A stretch of 24,600 nt of DNA from PFL42 sp964492235 (GCA_964492235.1 CAZBJQ010000026.1:1-24600), one strand, 5' to 3'; positions 16,184 through 23,484 are shown, numbered from the stretch's first letter. Notes: a model not told the origin generated them from the sequence alone. A program made the numbers and translations.

Positions 16184-17587
16184 TTGTCTGGCTCCATCCG
16201 CTCCCGACTGCTGCTGAGCTACCTCCTGCTCATCGGGCTGGTCCTGCTCCTGGTCTTCGCCAGCCTGCTGTTCTTCCTGTCGCAGGCCCCAGTCCTGGAT
16301 CGGCTATCGACCGCACGCTTGGCCCACTGGGCGTCGGCGATCGCCGAGCGCGGCTCCATCCAGGCTATTCGTCAAGGGCGGGCCGAGGCGCAGGCGGCGA
16401 GGGTCGACCGCCTCACTCAGGCCAGGGTCATCGTGCTCGACCTCGACGGCTCGGTCCTGGCAGACAGTCGCCAGGAAGAGGCCGCGCCGCTGGACCTGGC
16501 CTCGCTGAAGGCGCAGGGCCAGCTGAGCGATCGGCTCGGCAACCGCTGGAACTACGTGCGCCAGGAGCTGGCCGATGGCCGGGTGCTGGTGCTCGCCTCG
16601 CCGCGCTCGTCCCTGCGCCTGGCGGCGCTGGGCGATGACTTGGTCCGTGCCCTTGCCCGGGCGGGGTTGGTCGCACTGGCGGTGTCGATGATCCTGGCGG
16701 GCTTGCTCGGCCGCTGGTTGTCCGAGCCTCTGCGGGGCATGGTGCCGGCTGCGCGCGGACTGGCCTCTGGCAGGTATGACCTGCCCATCCCGGTCGAAGG
16801 GCCGCAAGAGGTGCAGGATCTGGCGCGGGCGCTGAATGAGATGGCGAGCCAGGTGCGCTCCAGCCAGAAGATGCAGCGCGATTTCGTCGCCAATGTCTCC
16901 CATGAACTGAAGACACCGTTGACCGCCATCCAGGGATTCGCCCAGGCCCTGCTCGATGACACGGCCTCCGATCCGCCGGCGCGCCAGCATGCAGCGCAGG
17001 TGATCCTGGAGGAGACGCACCGGCTGCGGCGCCTGGTCGATGACCTGCTGAGTCTGGCGCGCATGGATGCCGGGCAAGTGGTGTACGAGCGTCAGCCGAT
17101 GGACCTGGTCCCGGTCCTGCGGGCCGTGGTCGATCGGGCGGCGATGGCCGCCTCCGCCAAGGGCGTGGCTATCCACACCAACCTGCGGCCGGCACCGGCG
17201 GTCCTCGGCGACGGGGACTGGCTGGCGCAGGTCTTCACCAACCTGGTGGAGAACGCCGTGCAGCACCTGCCGCCGCAGGGTCAGGTGACGGTTGTCTGCG
17301 GTGGAGAGGCGGGCTGGGCGGTGGTCCAGGTGGAGGACAACGGACCCGGGATCCCCGCCGAGGACCTCGGGCGCATCTTCGAACGCTTCTATCAGGTGGA
17401 CAAATCGCGGCGCGGCAGTGCCGGCCAGGGGGCCGGCCTCGGCCTGGCCATCTCGAGCGATATCATCAAGGCCCACGGCGGCAGCCTGACGGCCGAGAGC
17501 CGCCTGGGGTACGGCAGCACCTTCAGCGTGCGCCTGCCTTCCCTGGACTCCCAGGAAACGACCGTCGCCCGACGGCGCTCCCATTGA
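16184..17587 (+). CDS. Membrane sensor histidine kinase (two-component)
   Basis: 467-residue inner-membrane histidine kinase paired with the preceding regulator. Order: TM1 (about 8-33), an extracytoplasmic sensor segment of about 110 residues, TM2 (about 156-178), HAMP (about 179-228), HisKA with H240 in NVSHELKTPL, then HATPase with N-box FTNLVENAVQ (351-360), G1 box EDNGPGIP (384-391), F box IFERFYQ (398-404) and G2 box GQGAGLGLAIS (414-424). All catalytic boxes are intact. The start is TTG 16184: an in-frame TAG at 16175-16177 excludes anything further upstream, and no ATG or GTG lies nearby. The short sensor region gives no hint of the stimulus. Confidence 0.93.
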   Translation: MSGSIRSRLLLSYLLLIGLVLLLVFASLLFFLSQAPVLDRLSTARLAHWASAIAERGSIQAIRQGRAEAQAARVDRLTQARVIVLDLDGSVLADSRQEEAAPLDLASLKAQGQLSDRLGNRWNYVRQELADGRVLVLASPRSSLRLAALGDDLVRALARAGLVALAVSMILAGLLGRWLSEPLRGMVPAARGLASGRYDLPIPVEGPQEVQDLARALNEMASQVRSSQKMQRDFVANVSHELKTPLTAIQGFAQALLDDTASDPPARQHAAQVILEETHRLRRLVDDLLSLARMDAGQVVYERQPMDLVPVLRAVVDRAAMAASAKGVAIHTNLRPAPAVLGDGDWLAQVFTNLVENAVQHLPPQGQVTVVCGGEAGWAVVQVEDNGPGIPAEDLGRIFERFYQVDKSRRGSAGQGAGLGLAISSDIIKAHGGSLTAESRLGYGSTFSVRLPSLDSQETTVARRRSH

Positions 17588-17593
17588 GTTCGG

Positions 17594-17599
17594 TATAAT
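17594..17599 (+). promoter_or_regulatory. -10 box of the metalloprotease gene
   Basis: A perfect TATAAT lies 28 bases before the ATG at 17628, in GGTATAATCCCCGC, just after the kinase stop codon. No convincing -35 hexamer is seen about 17 bases upstream. The protease is probably transcribed independently of the two-component genes. Confidence 0.6.
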
Positions 17600-17627
17600 C
17601 CCCGCCTACTCAGAAGGGAGTGGTCCC

Positions 17628-19679
17628 ATGGAACGTCGGAACAACTCCGGATGGTGGATCGCATGTGGCGTATTCTTGGTGCTGCTTTGTTGCTGCTGCC
17701 TGATCATCCCGCTGACGGGAACCGCAGCCGTCGTCTCGTCCAGCCTATCAACGCTACGGGATTCGTTCTTCCGTCCCCTGACCCCGATCCTTTCGCCGAC
17801 GGAGATCTTCTCCCCATCGACCCAGGCGGCGACGCCGCTGCCTCAGCTGCCAGCCGACACGCGAGCCGAGGACAGCCTGGCCGAGCTTGGATCGACCCTG
17901 GTGCCCATCGCCGACCCGTTGACGCTGGCGGAGCGGCTGCGCGGCATCCCCGATCCGCCGCGCCTGATCGCTGAGACCGCTGCCCCGGTCGCGGTCGGCA
18001 CCGTCAATACTTACTGGGGGACCAACAACGACACCGATGAGCAGTTCCAGGCGGACCTGGAGATGGTCTACGCTACCGACCACGTGTACTTCTGGGTCGA
18101 GAAAGGCCTGGATGTGGACATCCGGGACGTCCGGCGGCTGGTCGATGAGTTCGAGGATCAATCCTACCCCACCAACCGCGAGTTCTTCGGAAGCGAATGG
18201 ACCCCCGGCGTGGATGGGGATTCGCATCTGTACATGGCCTACATGGGCGGTCTGGGAGAATCGGTGGCGGGCTATTTCGCCCCGAACGACAGCCTGTCGC
18301 CGGTGGTCTACAGGTATTCAAACGGGCACGAGATGTTCTTTCTCAACGCGGACGGACTAGACCTCGCTGACTCCTATGCCAGCTCGACTCTGGCGCATGA
18401 GTTCCAGCACATGATCCACGACAACCTGGACCGCAACGAGGAGAGCTGGATGAATGAGGGGTTCTCCGAGCTGGCGACTGTCCTCAACGGATATGATGCT
18501 GGCGGCGCGGACTACCTGTTCGTGCAGGACATGGACATTCCGCTGACGTTCTGGCCGCCGGAGGTTGATCCTGCCCACTACGGACAGGCCTTCCTGGTGA
18601 TGACCTACTTCCTCGATCGATTCGGTTCGGATGCGACCAAAACGCTGGTCGCCCAGGCCACCAACGGCCTGGATTCGATCGACAAGGCCTTGGCTGCGGC
18701 GGGCCAGCTCGATGCTCAGACCGGCAAGCCCTTGGTCGCCGAGGATTTCCTCCTGGACTGGGCCGTCACTATGCTGCTGCAGGATGGTAGCGCCGGCGAT
18801 GGCCGGTATCACTATGTCTCGTATCCCGAGGCGCCCGCGGCCTCCATCAATGACGCGGTGTGGGATTGCCCCTCCAGCCCCAATAGCCAAACGGTGAATC
18901 AATACGGTGTTGATTTCATCGAGGTGGATTGTGCCGGTGAGTATCGCCTGACGTTCGAAGGCCAGACCTACACAAGCGTAGTCCCGGCGGACGCCTACTC
19001 TGGTGAGTATGCCTACTGGTCGAATCGTGGGGATCAGTCCGACATGTTGCTTACCCGTTCCTTTGACCTCACCGACATTTCCGGGCCGATCGCCCTGGAC
19101 TACAGGCTGTGGTATGAGATCGAGAACGGCTGGGACTACGCCTATCTTGTGGCCTCCGCCGACAAGGGCGAAAGCTGGGAGGTTCTCAAGACCCCATCGG
19201 GAACGGACAAGGATCCGTTCGGCAACTCCTTCGGCTGGGGCTATACCGGCAACAGCGGGGGAGGCAGCCGCGGCCAGTGGATCCAGGAGTCGGTGGATCT
19301 TTCGCAATTCGCCGGCCAGGAGGTTCTGCTGCGATTCGAGTACATCACCGACGCCGCGGTTAACGGAGAAGGCCTGATGGTTGACGATATCCGGCTGGAT
19401 GCCGTGGGCTACCAGTCCGGTTTCGAGGCCGATGCCGGCGGCTGGGAGCCGGCCGGTTTCGTGCGACTGTACAACCGCCTGCCGCAGACCTACCGTCTGG
19501 CTCTGGTCGAATTTGGCGAACAGACGACGGTGACGGAAATCCCGCTTGACGCCGACCAGCGGGGCCGGATGGACCTCAGCCTGGGGGGTGATGTCGACCG
19601 GGCGGTGCTGGTTGTGATGGGCACGACTCGCCACACTTGGCAGCCGGCGGAGTACCAGTACGGCATCGAGCAACGCTGA
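17628..19679 (+). CDS. Membrane-anchored HExxH zinc metalloprotease with InhA-like C-terminal region
   Basis: 683-residue secreted or membrane-tethered protein. An N-terminal hydrophobic helix (about 9-36, with a run of four Cys at 21-24) is followed by a Pro/Thr/Ser-rich linker. The protease domain has AHEFQHMIH with zinc ligands H257 and H261 and catalytic E258, then WMNEGFSE (274-281). E277 is the likely third ligand, a pattern seen in M30/hyicolysin-like gluzincins. The C-terminal region (about 465-600) has paired beta-rich segments such as SADKGESWEVL and MVDDIRL, like the MAM/VEB part of immune inhibitor A (M6). AAGGGAG lies seven bases before ATG 17628. The substrate is unknown. The M30 versus M6 assignment is uncertain, but a zinc protease is well supported. 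Confidence 0.86.
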   Translation: MERRNNSGWWIACGVFLVLLCCCCLIIPLTGTAAVVSSSLSTLRDSFFRPLTPILSPTEIFSPSTQAATPLPQLPADTRAEDSLAELGSTLVPIADPLTLAERLRGIPDPPRLIAETAAPVAVGTVNTYWGTNNDTDEQFQADLEMVYATDHVYFWVEKGLDVDIRDVRRLVDEFEDQSYPTNREFFGSEWTPGVDGDSHLYMAYMGGLGESVAGYFAPNDSLSPVVYRYSNGHEMFFLNADGLDLADSYASSTLAHEFQHMIHDNLDRNEESWMNEGFSELATVLNGYDAGGADYLFVQDMDIPLTFWPPEVDPAHYGQAFLVMTYFLDRFGSDATKTLVAQATNGLDSIDKALAAAGQLDAQTGKPLVAEDFLLDWAVTMLLQDGSAGDGRYHYVSYPEAPAASINDAVWDCPSSPNSQTVNQYGVDFIEVDCAGEYRLTFEGQTYTSVVPADAYSGEYAYWSNRGDQSDMLLTRSFDLTDISGPIALDYRLWYEIENGWDYAYLVASADKGESWEVLKTPSGTDKDPFGNSFGWGYTGNSGGGSRGQWIQESVDLSQFAGQEVLLRFEYITDAAVNGEGLMVDDIRLDAVGYQSGFEADAGGWEPAGFVRLYNRLPQTYRLALVEFGEQTTVTEIPLDADQRGRMDLSLGGDVDRAVLVVMGTTRHTWQPAEYQYGIEQR

Positions 19680-19736
19680 GCGGGGAGGCGGGAGCGGCCG
19701 CTGCACTTCCCCCCTGGCCCGAGGCGGCGGAGAGGC

Positions 19737-19789
19737 AAAACCAACAGCGTAGGATTTGGACTCTGCCCAAACCCTACGCTGTTGGTTTT
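19737..19789. terminator. Bidirectional terminator (17-bp perfect inverted repeat)
   Basis: The arms 19737-19753 (AAAACCAACAGCGTAGG) and 19773-19789 (CCTACGCTGTTGGTTTT) are perfectly complementary. The 19-base loop contains a further TTTGG/CCAAA pair. Each transcript would end the stem in U residues. It lies between the + strand protease and the - strand YtxH-like gene, both of which read towards it, so it suits a shared terminator. It could alternatively be a copy of a dispersed repeat. Confidence 0.75.
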
Positions 19790-19846
19790 CCTCGGTTCTT
19801 GGGGATGCCCAACCCACGGCCCCGGCGGCTGGCCAGGGCCGCTGCG

Positions 19847-20065
19847 CTAAGCAGGCGATCGCTGGCGGAGTTTCTCCAACTCTGCTTCGAGCTGGGCGCG
19901 CCGCAAGGCATAGGCGTCGCGAACCTCGCCGGAGAATTCGTTGGCACGGTCGCCGATCATGCCGCGGAACTCGTCGCCCGAGTACGGGGTCAGGAGCAAT
20001 GCGGTCGAGGCGCCAATCAGCGCCCCGGTGATTAAGCCGACTAGGAAGGCCATGACTGCTCTCAT
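19847..20065 (-). CDS. Small YtxH-like membrane protein
   Basis: 72-residue protein. A glycine-rich hydrophobic segment (about 5-26, FLVGLITGALIGASTALLL) is followed by TPYSGDEFR and a charged helical tail (residues 40-70) that may form a coiled coil. This arrangement, a GxxxG-type helix, then TP.SG.E.R, then a helix, is that of YtxH-domain proteins, which are often linked to stress responses but have no settled biochemical role. The start at 20065 has an AGGAG-type ribosome site on the - strand (about 20073-20078). The frame extends further upstream in the ORF sense, but that part lacks family similarity. It is divergent from the selW-like gene. Confidence 0.82.
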   Translation of the reverse strand: MRAVMAFLVGLITGALIGASTALLLTPYSGDEFRGMIGDRANEFSGEVRDAYALRRAQLEAELEKLRQRSPA

Positions 20066-20095
20066 GCTGGTTCTCCTCTCTGGTTTCTGCCGGGG

Positions 20096-20101
20096 ATTGT
20101 A
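20096..20101 (-). promoter_or_regulatory. Possible -10 box of the YtxH-like gene
   Basis: On the - strand this reads TACAAT, within TGTTACAATCCCC, about 30 bases before the start codon at 20065. No clear -35 element is visible. Confidence 0.45.
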
Positions 20102-20145
20102 ACATACCCAGGCAGACCACACGCGGCGTGGTCGCCACCGCTTGC

Positions 20146-20157
20146 GTGTAGTACACT
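20146..20157 (+). promoter_or_regulatory. Palindrome and possible -10 before the selW-like gene
   Basis: GTGTA-G-TACAC (20146-20156) is a perfect palindrome around a central base. It overlaps TACACT (20152-20157), a possible -10 box about 50 bases before the selW-like start. It could be an operator. A CTGCCA/TGGCAG hairpin follows directly in the leader. Confidence 0.3.
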
Positions 20158-20206
20158 GCCACGCCAGTGGTCGCTGGCAGACGGTGCGGCCCCAAGGAGG
20201 GAGTGC

Positions 20207-20452
20207 ATGGTGCAAGTTTCGATCACCTACTGTGCAGTCTGACACTATACTGATCGAGCCATCGGTCTGATGGCTGACCTGGTGAAGGATTACGAGGACC
20301 GGATCGAAGGCATCACGCTGATCCCGTCGGATGGGGGACGTTTTGAGGTCGAGGTCGACGGGCGGCTGGCATACTCCAAGCTGCAAACCGGGCGCCACGC
20401 GGAGGCCGGGGAGGTCTTGCGCCTGGTCGGCAAGATTCTGAAAGGCGGTTAG
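20207..20452 (+). CDS. SelW/Rdx-family selenoprotein with in-frame UGA (Sec12)
   Basis: 81-residue thioredoxin-like redox protein of the SelW/SelT/SelH (Rdx) family. Read through the TGA at 20240-20242, the N-terminus is MVQVSITYCAV-U-HYTD. C9-A-V-U12 is the CxxU redox motif in the position it has in SelW (YCGAU in the mammalian protein). Later GGRFEVEVDGRLAYSK matches the SelW pattern G.FEV.V.G.L..SK. A strong AAGGAGG (20194-20200) lies six bases before ATG 20207, so translation starts upstream of the UGA. The internal ATG at 20270 has no ribosome site and would delete the active site. The UGA is followed by a SECIS-like hairpin. The gene stops three bases before trpS. The cellular target is unknown; the family is thought to act in thiol redox chemistry. 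Confidence 0.88.
20257..20275 (+). promoter_or_regulatory. Bacterial SECIS element (selenocysteine insertion)
   Basis: AGCCATC (20257-20263) and GATGGCT (20269-20275) form a perfect 7-bp stem with apical loop GGTCT (20264-20268). The loop begins 21 bases after the UGA, which fits the short distance of bacterial SECIS elements inside the coding region. GGUCU is also the apical loop sequence of the E. coli fdhF SECIS bound by SelB, where the G and U are critical, and both genes read UGACAC at the Sec codon. Confidence 0.85.
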
Positions 20453-20455
20453 GCC

Positions 20456-21445
20456 GTGACACCACCGCGACAACGGGTCTTCTCAGGCGCCCGCCCCACG
20501 GGCCGCCAGCACCTGGGGAACTACCTCGGCGCCATCCGCAACTATGTCGCCCTGCAGGATTCGTACGATTGCATCTACTGCATCGTCGACCTGCATGCCC
20601 TGACGACGCTTGAAACCACGCAGGGATTGCGGGAAAACACCAGCGAGATGGCGCTCGACTGGCTCGCCGCCGGCATCCGGCCTCAAGAGTCGATTGTCTT
20701 CGTCCAGTCGCACGTTCCCGAGGTGACCGAGCTGCACATGCTGTTTTCGATGGTCACACCGCTTGGGAAGTTGACCGACCTGCCTACCTTCAAGGAGAAA
20801 GTGAGGCAGCAGCCGCACAATGTCAACTATGGACTGGTTGGGTATCCGGTGTTGATGGCGGCCGACATCGCCTTGTACAAGGCGTCGTTTGTCCCGGTGG
20901 GGGTCGACCAGGCGCCGCACATCGAGTTCACGCGCGAAGTGGTGCGGTCGTTCAACCACCGCTACGGCGGGTCGGTGCTGGTGGAGCCGGAGATGAAAGT
21001 GACCGAAGTTCCGAAGGTCTTGGGTACTGACGGCCAGCAGAAGATGAGCAAGAGCCTGAACAATCACATCGAGCTGGCGGCCACGGCCGAGGAGACGGTC
21101 GAGCGGGTGATGACCATGGTCACCGACCCGCAGCGCATCCGCCGCTCGGACCCGGGCAACCCCGATGTGTGCAACGTTTTCGCGATGCATCGTATCTTCT
21201 CGCCGGCGGACCAGGTGGCCAGCATCGATCTCGAGTGCCGCCGGGCGGGAATCGGCTGCGTCGACTGCAAGCAGCAGTTCGCCGGAAACCTGAACGACCA
21301 CCTGGCCCCGTTTCGCCAGAGACGATCGGCGTTGGCGGCCAGGCCCGAGCAGGTTTGGGAGATCCTGGACGACGGCGAAAAGCGGGCCCGGGCGATCGCC
21401 CAGGCCACGATGGCCGAGGTGCGCCAGGCCATCGGGCTTCCCTGA
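20456..21445 (+). CDS. trpS: Tryptophanyl-tRNA synthetase
   Basis: 329-residue class I synthetase that charges tRNA-Trp. The N-terminal TGRQHLGN (15-22) is the HIGH-equivalent motif, GYPVLMAADI (129-138) is the conserved catalytic-domain segment, and KMSKS lies at 196-200. The length is normal. The start is GTG 20456, three bases after the selW-like stop, which suggests translational coupling; the nearest purine-rich site (AAAGG) lies in the end of the upstream gene. A C-x5-C-x2-C cluster near the C-terminal part (CRRAGIGCVDC) is typical of many bacterial TrpRS. dtd follows after 17 bases. TrpRS expression may depend on the upstream selenoprotein transcript. Confidence 0.97.
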   Translation: MTPPRQRVFSGARPTGRQHLGNYLGAIRNYVALQDSYDCIYCIVDLHALTTLETTQGLRENTSEMALDWLAAGIRPQESIVFVQSHVPEVTELHMLFSMVTPLGKLTDLPTFKEKVRQQPHNVNYGLVGYPVLMAADIALYKASFVPVGVDQAPHIEFTREVVRSFNHRYGGSVLVEPEMKVTEVPKVLGTDGQQKMSKSLNNHIELAATAEETVERVMTMVTDPQRIRRSDPGNPDVCNVFAMHRIFSPADQVASIDLECRRAGIGCVDCKQQFAGNLNDHLAPFRQRRSALAARPEQVWEILDDGEKRARAIAQATMAEVRQAIGLP

Positions 21446-21462
21446 ATCATAGGAAACCCACG

Positions 21463-21930
21463 ATGCGGCTCGTGCTGCAGCGGGTCCGTCGAAGCACGGT
21501 CACGGTCGGTGGACAGATCGTGGCCTCGATTGATCGCGGGCTGACCATCCTGGCTGGCATCGGCCACGGAGACGGCGCAGACGAAGCCCGCTGGCTGGCA
21601 GAGAAAGTTGCTACCTTGCGGGTCTTCGAAGACGACCGGGGCCTGACCAACCTTTCCTTGCTGGATGTGGGCGGGGAAGCGCTGGTCGTCTCTCAGTTCA
21701 CGCTGTACGCCGACGCCCGCAAGGGGAGGCGTCCCAGCTTCACCGATGCCGCCGCACCAGAGCAGGCTGAGCCCCTGGTGCGCCTGTTCGCCGACCACCT
21801 GACCCAACAGGGAGTCACCACCCGGATGGGAGTCTTCGGGGCGCACATGCAGGTCGAGATTGTGAATGACGGGCCAGTGACGATTCTCTTGGAGCGCCTG
21901 CCGCAGGGATCGACCGGCTCACGGCCGTGA
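21463..21930 (+). CDS. dtd: D-aminoacyl-tRNA deacylase
   Basis: 155-residue cytoplasmic proofreading enzyme that hydrolyses D-aminoacyl-tRNA and glycyl-tRNA-Ala, preventing misincorporation. The two active-site motifs are intact: SQFTLYADARKGRRPSF (77-93) and the Gly-cisPro motif in NDGPVT (135-140). The start ATG 21463 follows AGGAAA at 21451-21456. It is the third gene of the likely selW-trpS-dtd operon. The family makes functional sense next to trpS, since TrpRS is one of the synthetases known to charge D-amino acids. The 3' end overlaps the convergent PyrD-like gene by 12 bases. Confidence 0.96.
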   Translation: MRLVLQRVRRSTVTVGGQIVASIDRGLTILAGIGHGDGADEARWLAEKVATLRVFEDDRGLTNLSLLDVGGEALVVSQFTLYADARKGRRPSFTDAAAPEQAEPLVRLFADHLTQQGVTTRMGVFGAHMQVEIVNDGPVTILLERLPQGSTGSRP

Positions 21931-22728
21931 GGCCTCGGCCGCGGCGGGGCTGAAGAAGCTCGCCGCGTTCTTCCACAGCACGTAGTCCAACCCGACAGCT
22001 GCCGCGCCGGCCTGCAGGCACGCCAGCGCCTGCTCCTGGCGTTCGATCCCGCCGGAAACGATCAGGGGAACAGGCAGCGCAGCCGAGAGGGTTTCAGCCG
22101 CGTGCAGGGCCAGCGGAAACAGGGCGGGACCGTGCAGCCTTCCGTGCACCACCTGGCCGGCGGCAGCCATTGCGCCGCGCGGCGGTCCAAGTATGATCGC
22201 CGAAGCCCCGGCCTCGGCCGCCGCCCTGGCCGCCTCGGCAGATGTCCCCAGGGGGAGAAGTGCCACTACCGGCCGTTCCGCCCCGGCAGCTGCCCTGATC
22301 CAGCCCGCCACGGCCGCGGGGTCCGTGGGCTCGATGGCAAGCACCAGGCCGGCAATCTCGGCGACCGGCTCGATCTGACGAAGCATGTGCTCCAGCTGGC
22401 CGTGGTCCTGCGCCAGGATCGTGAGCAGCACCGGGGTCGAGAGCGACGCCCAGCGCGGAGTGTGTCGGCGCAAGACCTGCCGCAGCCCGGGATTCGGGTG
22501 GCCGGTGTGCAGAAGGAAGCCCCCGGCGAAGGGCAGCAGCTGCGTCGGGCGCGCCGGCTGGCGCGGGTTCAGGCTGACGGGATTGGTGACGATGGCGCCC
22601 AGGCGTCCCAGGTCGATGTTGGCTCGGGCCTCATCGGAGAACCCCAGCGTCCCGGGGATGTTGACCCAGCGAGCGGCCAGCCGAACCTCTGTCTTGCCAG
22701 AGGAAATCTCAACCCCGACGTCGTGCAT
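21919..22728 (-). CDS. PyrD-like (dihydroorotate dehydrogenase-fold) protein, catalytic residues degenerate
   Basis: 269-residue TIM-barrel protein related to class 1B dihydroorotate dehydrogenase. Recognisable parts are NIPGTLGFSDEA (23-34), LGAIVTNPVSLNPRQP (43-58), GRLHGPALFPLALHAAE (196-212) and VSGGIERQEQALACLQAG (224-241). The canonical N-x-S-C-P-N catalytic block is absent (LVLAIEPTD, 128-136, in its place), the T-K-T lysine is replaced (VTNPV), and the later barrel lysine is not seen. It is therefore unlikely to be an ordinary PyrD. Its start overlaps the end of the PyrK-like gene by 20 bases, so the two are co-translated. GGAGGGG precedes the ATG at 22728. A related flavin-independent or altered-substrate role is possible. 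Confidence 0.7.
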   Translation of the reverse strand: MHDVGVEISSGKTEVRLAARWVNIPGTLGFSDEARANIDLGRLGAIVTNPVSLNPRQPARPTQLLPFAGGFLLHTGHPNPGLRQVLRRHTPRWASLSTPVLLTILAQDHGQLEHMLRQIEPVAEIAGLVLAIEPTDPAAVAGWIRAAAGAERPVVALLPLGTSAEAARAAAEAGASAIILGPPRGAMAAAGQVVHGRLHGPALFPLALHAAETLSAALPVPLIVSGGIERQEQALACLQAGAAAVGLDYVLWKNAASFFSPAAAEASRP

Positions 22729-23413
22729 GCCCCTCCACCAGCGCCGCCAAGGGCCGGACCGGTCCGTTGACGCACGCAAGAAACCAGCCCTTGTTCCCGT
22801 GCACGGCGCAGGCACCGCAGCCGCCCCAGCCGCACAGCATCTCGGTCGCGATCAGAACCTCGGCAGACAGGGAGGCGGCGTGTACCTCGGCTCGTGCCAA
22901 CGCTTCGAGCGTCGACGGGAGATCGTCGCGGGTCGTATCCACCGCCAGATAGTCGGCCCAGGCGACGGCTGGATCCAGCGAAGGGAGAATCTCGATCGAC
23001 TCCGGAAGCTCGTCGATCGGACCCGGCGCGATGAGCACGAGTTCCGCCCTCAGCCGGAGTCCCAGTTCGATGAGCGGAAGCAGCCGGGCAGGCCAGGCGG
23101 CGCTGCTCAAGAGCAGCCAGCGCCGGGCCGATGCCGGCGGGTGGAAGGCCGTACCGACCGGCCCGACCAGGTCCAGGCTCGATCCCAGATCGAAGCCCAG
23201 GGGAGCTTCGATACGCAGGCCGAGCAAGCCGTGATCGATCTCAGACGGGAAGATCGTCGTCAGCAGGCCGGAGGTGCCGGGAAGATCGGCCAGCACGGCT
23301 TGCCCGGGACGGATGCCCCATCCTGCCGGCGTGCGCAGGCGGACGACGGGCTGTCCCAGCGCATCCAAGCGCACAGAGCGGACTTCTGTCCGGATCCGAC
23401 GCACAGGACGCAT
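22709..23413 (-). CDS. PyrK-like electron-transfer subunit with intact [2Fe-2S] motif
   Basis: 234-residue protein resembling the electron-transfer subunit of class 1B dihydroorotate dehydrogenase. The C-terminal cluster C194-x4-C199-x2-C202-x11-C214, ending CVNGPV, is the PyrK [2Fe-2S] pattern. The N-terminal part has RPGQAVLADLPG and LVGPVGTAF, as in the flavin-reductase-like barrel. However, the RPFS-type FAD motif is missing (TTIFPSEI near 52-59) and the GG.G.AP nucleotide segment reads LSSAAWPA. ATG 23413 is chosen over an in-frame TTG at 23440; neither has a good ribosome site. It pairs with the PyrD-like gene downstream. The FAD site may be altered or lost. Confidence 0.75.
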   Translation of the reverse strand: MRPVRRIRTEVRSVRLDALGQPVVRLRTPAGWGIRPGQAVLADLPGTSGLLTTIFPSEIDHGLLGLRIEAPLGFDLGSSLDLVGPVGTAFHPPASARRWLLLSSAAWPARLLPLIELGLRLRAELVLIAPGPIDELPESIEILPSLDPAVAWADYLAVDTTRDDLPSTLEALARAEVHAASLSAEVLIATEMLCGWGGCGACAVHGNKGWFLACVNGPVRPLAALVEGHARRRG

Positions 23414-23478
23414 GCTAGCACGGGGGATGGGACGGGGCAATGTCAGGCGTCTGTCTGCGGAGGCCGGCGGCCGAATGC

Positions 23479-23484
23479 TATAAT
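23479..23484 (+). promoter_or_regulatory. -10 box of the SPFH-domain gene
   Basis: A perfect TATAAT in ATGCTATAATCGCG, 48 bases before the ATG at 23532. It lies in the divergent region between the PyrK-like gene and the SPFH gene. No strong -35 element was seen. Confidence 0.6.

Noticed and set aside
20270..20452. Short 60-residue ORF starting at the internal ATG
   Set aside because: No ribosome site precedes it, and the ATG lies inside the SECIS stem. The strong Shine-Dalgarno and family similarity place the start at 20207, with UGA read as selenocysteine.
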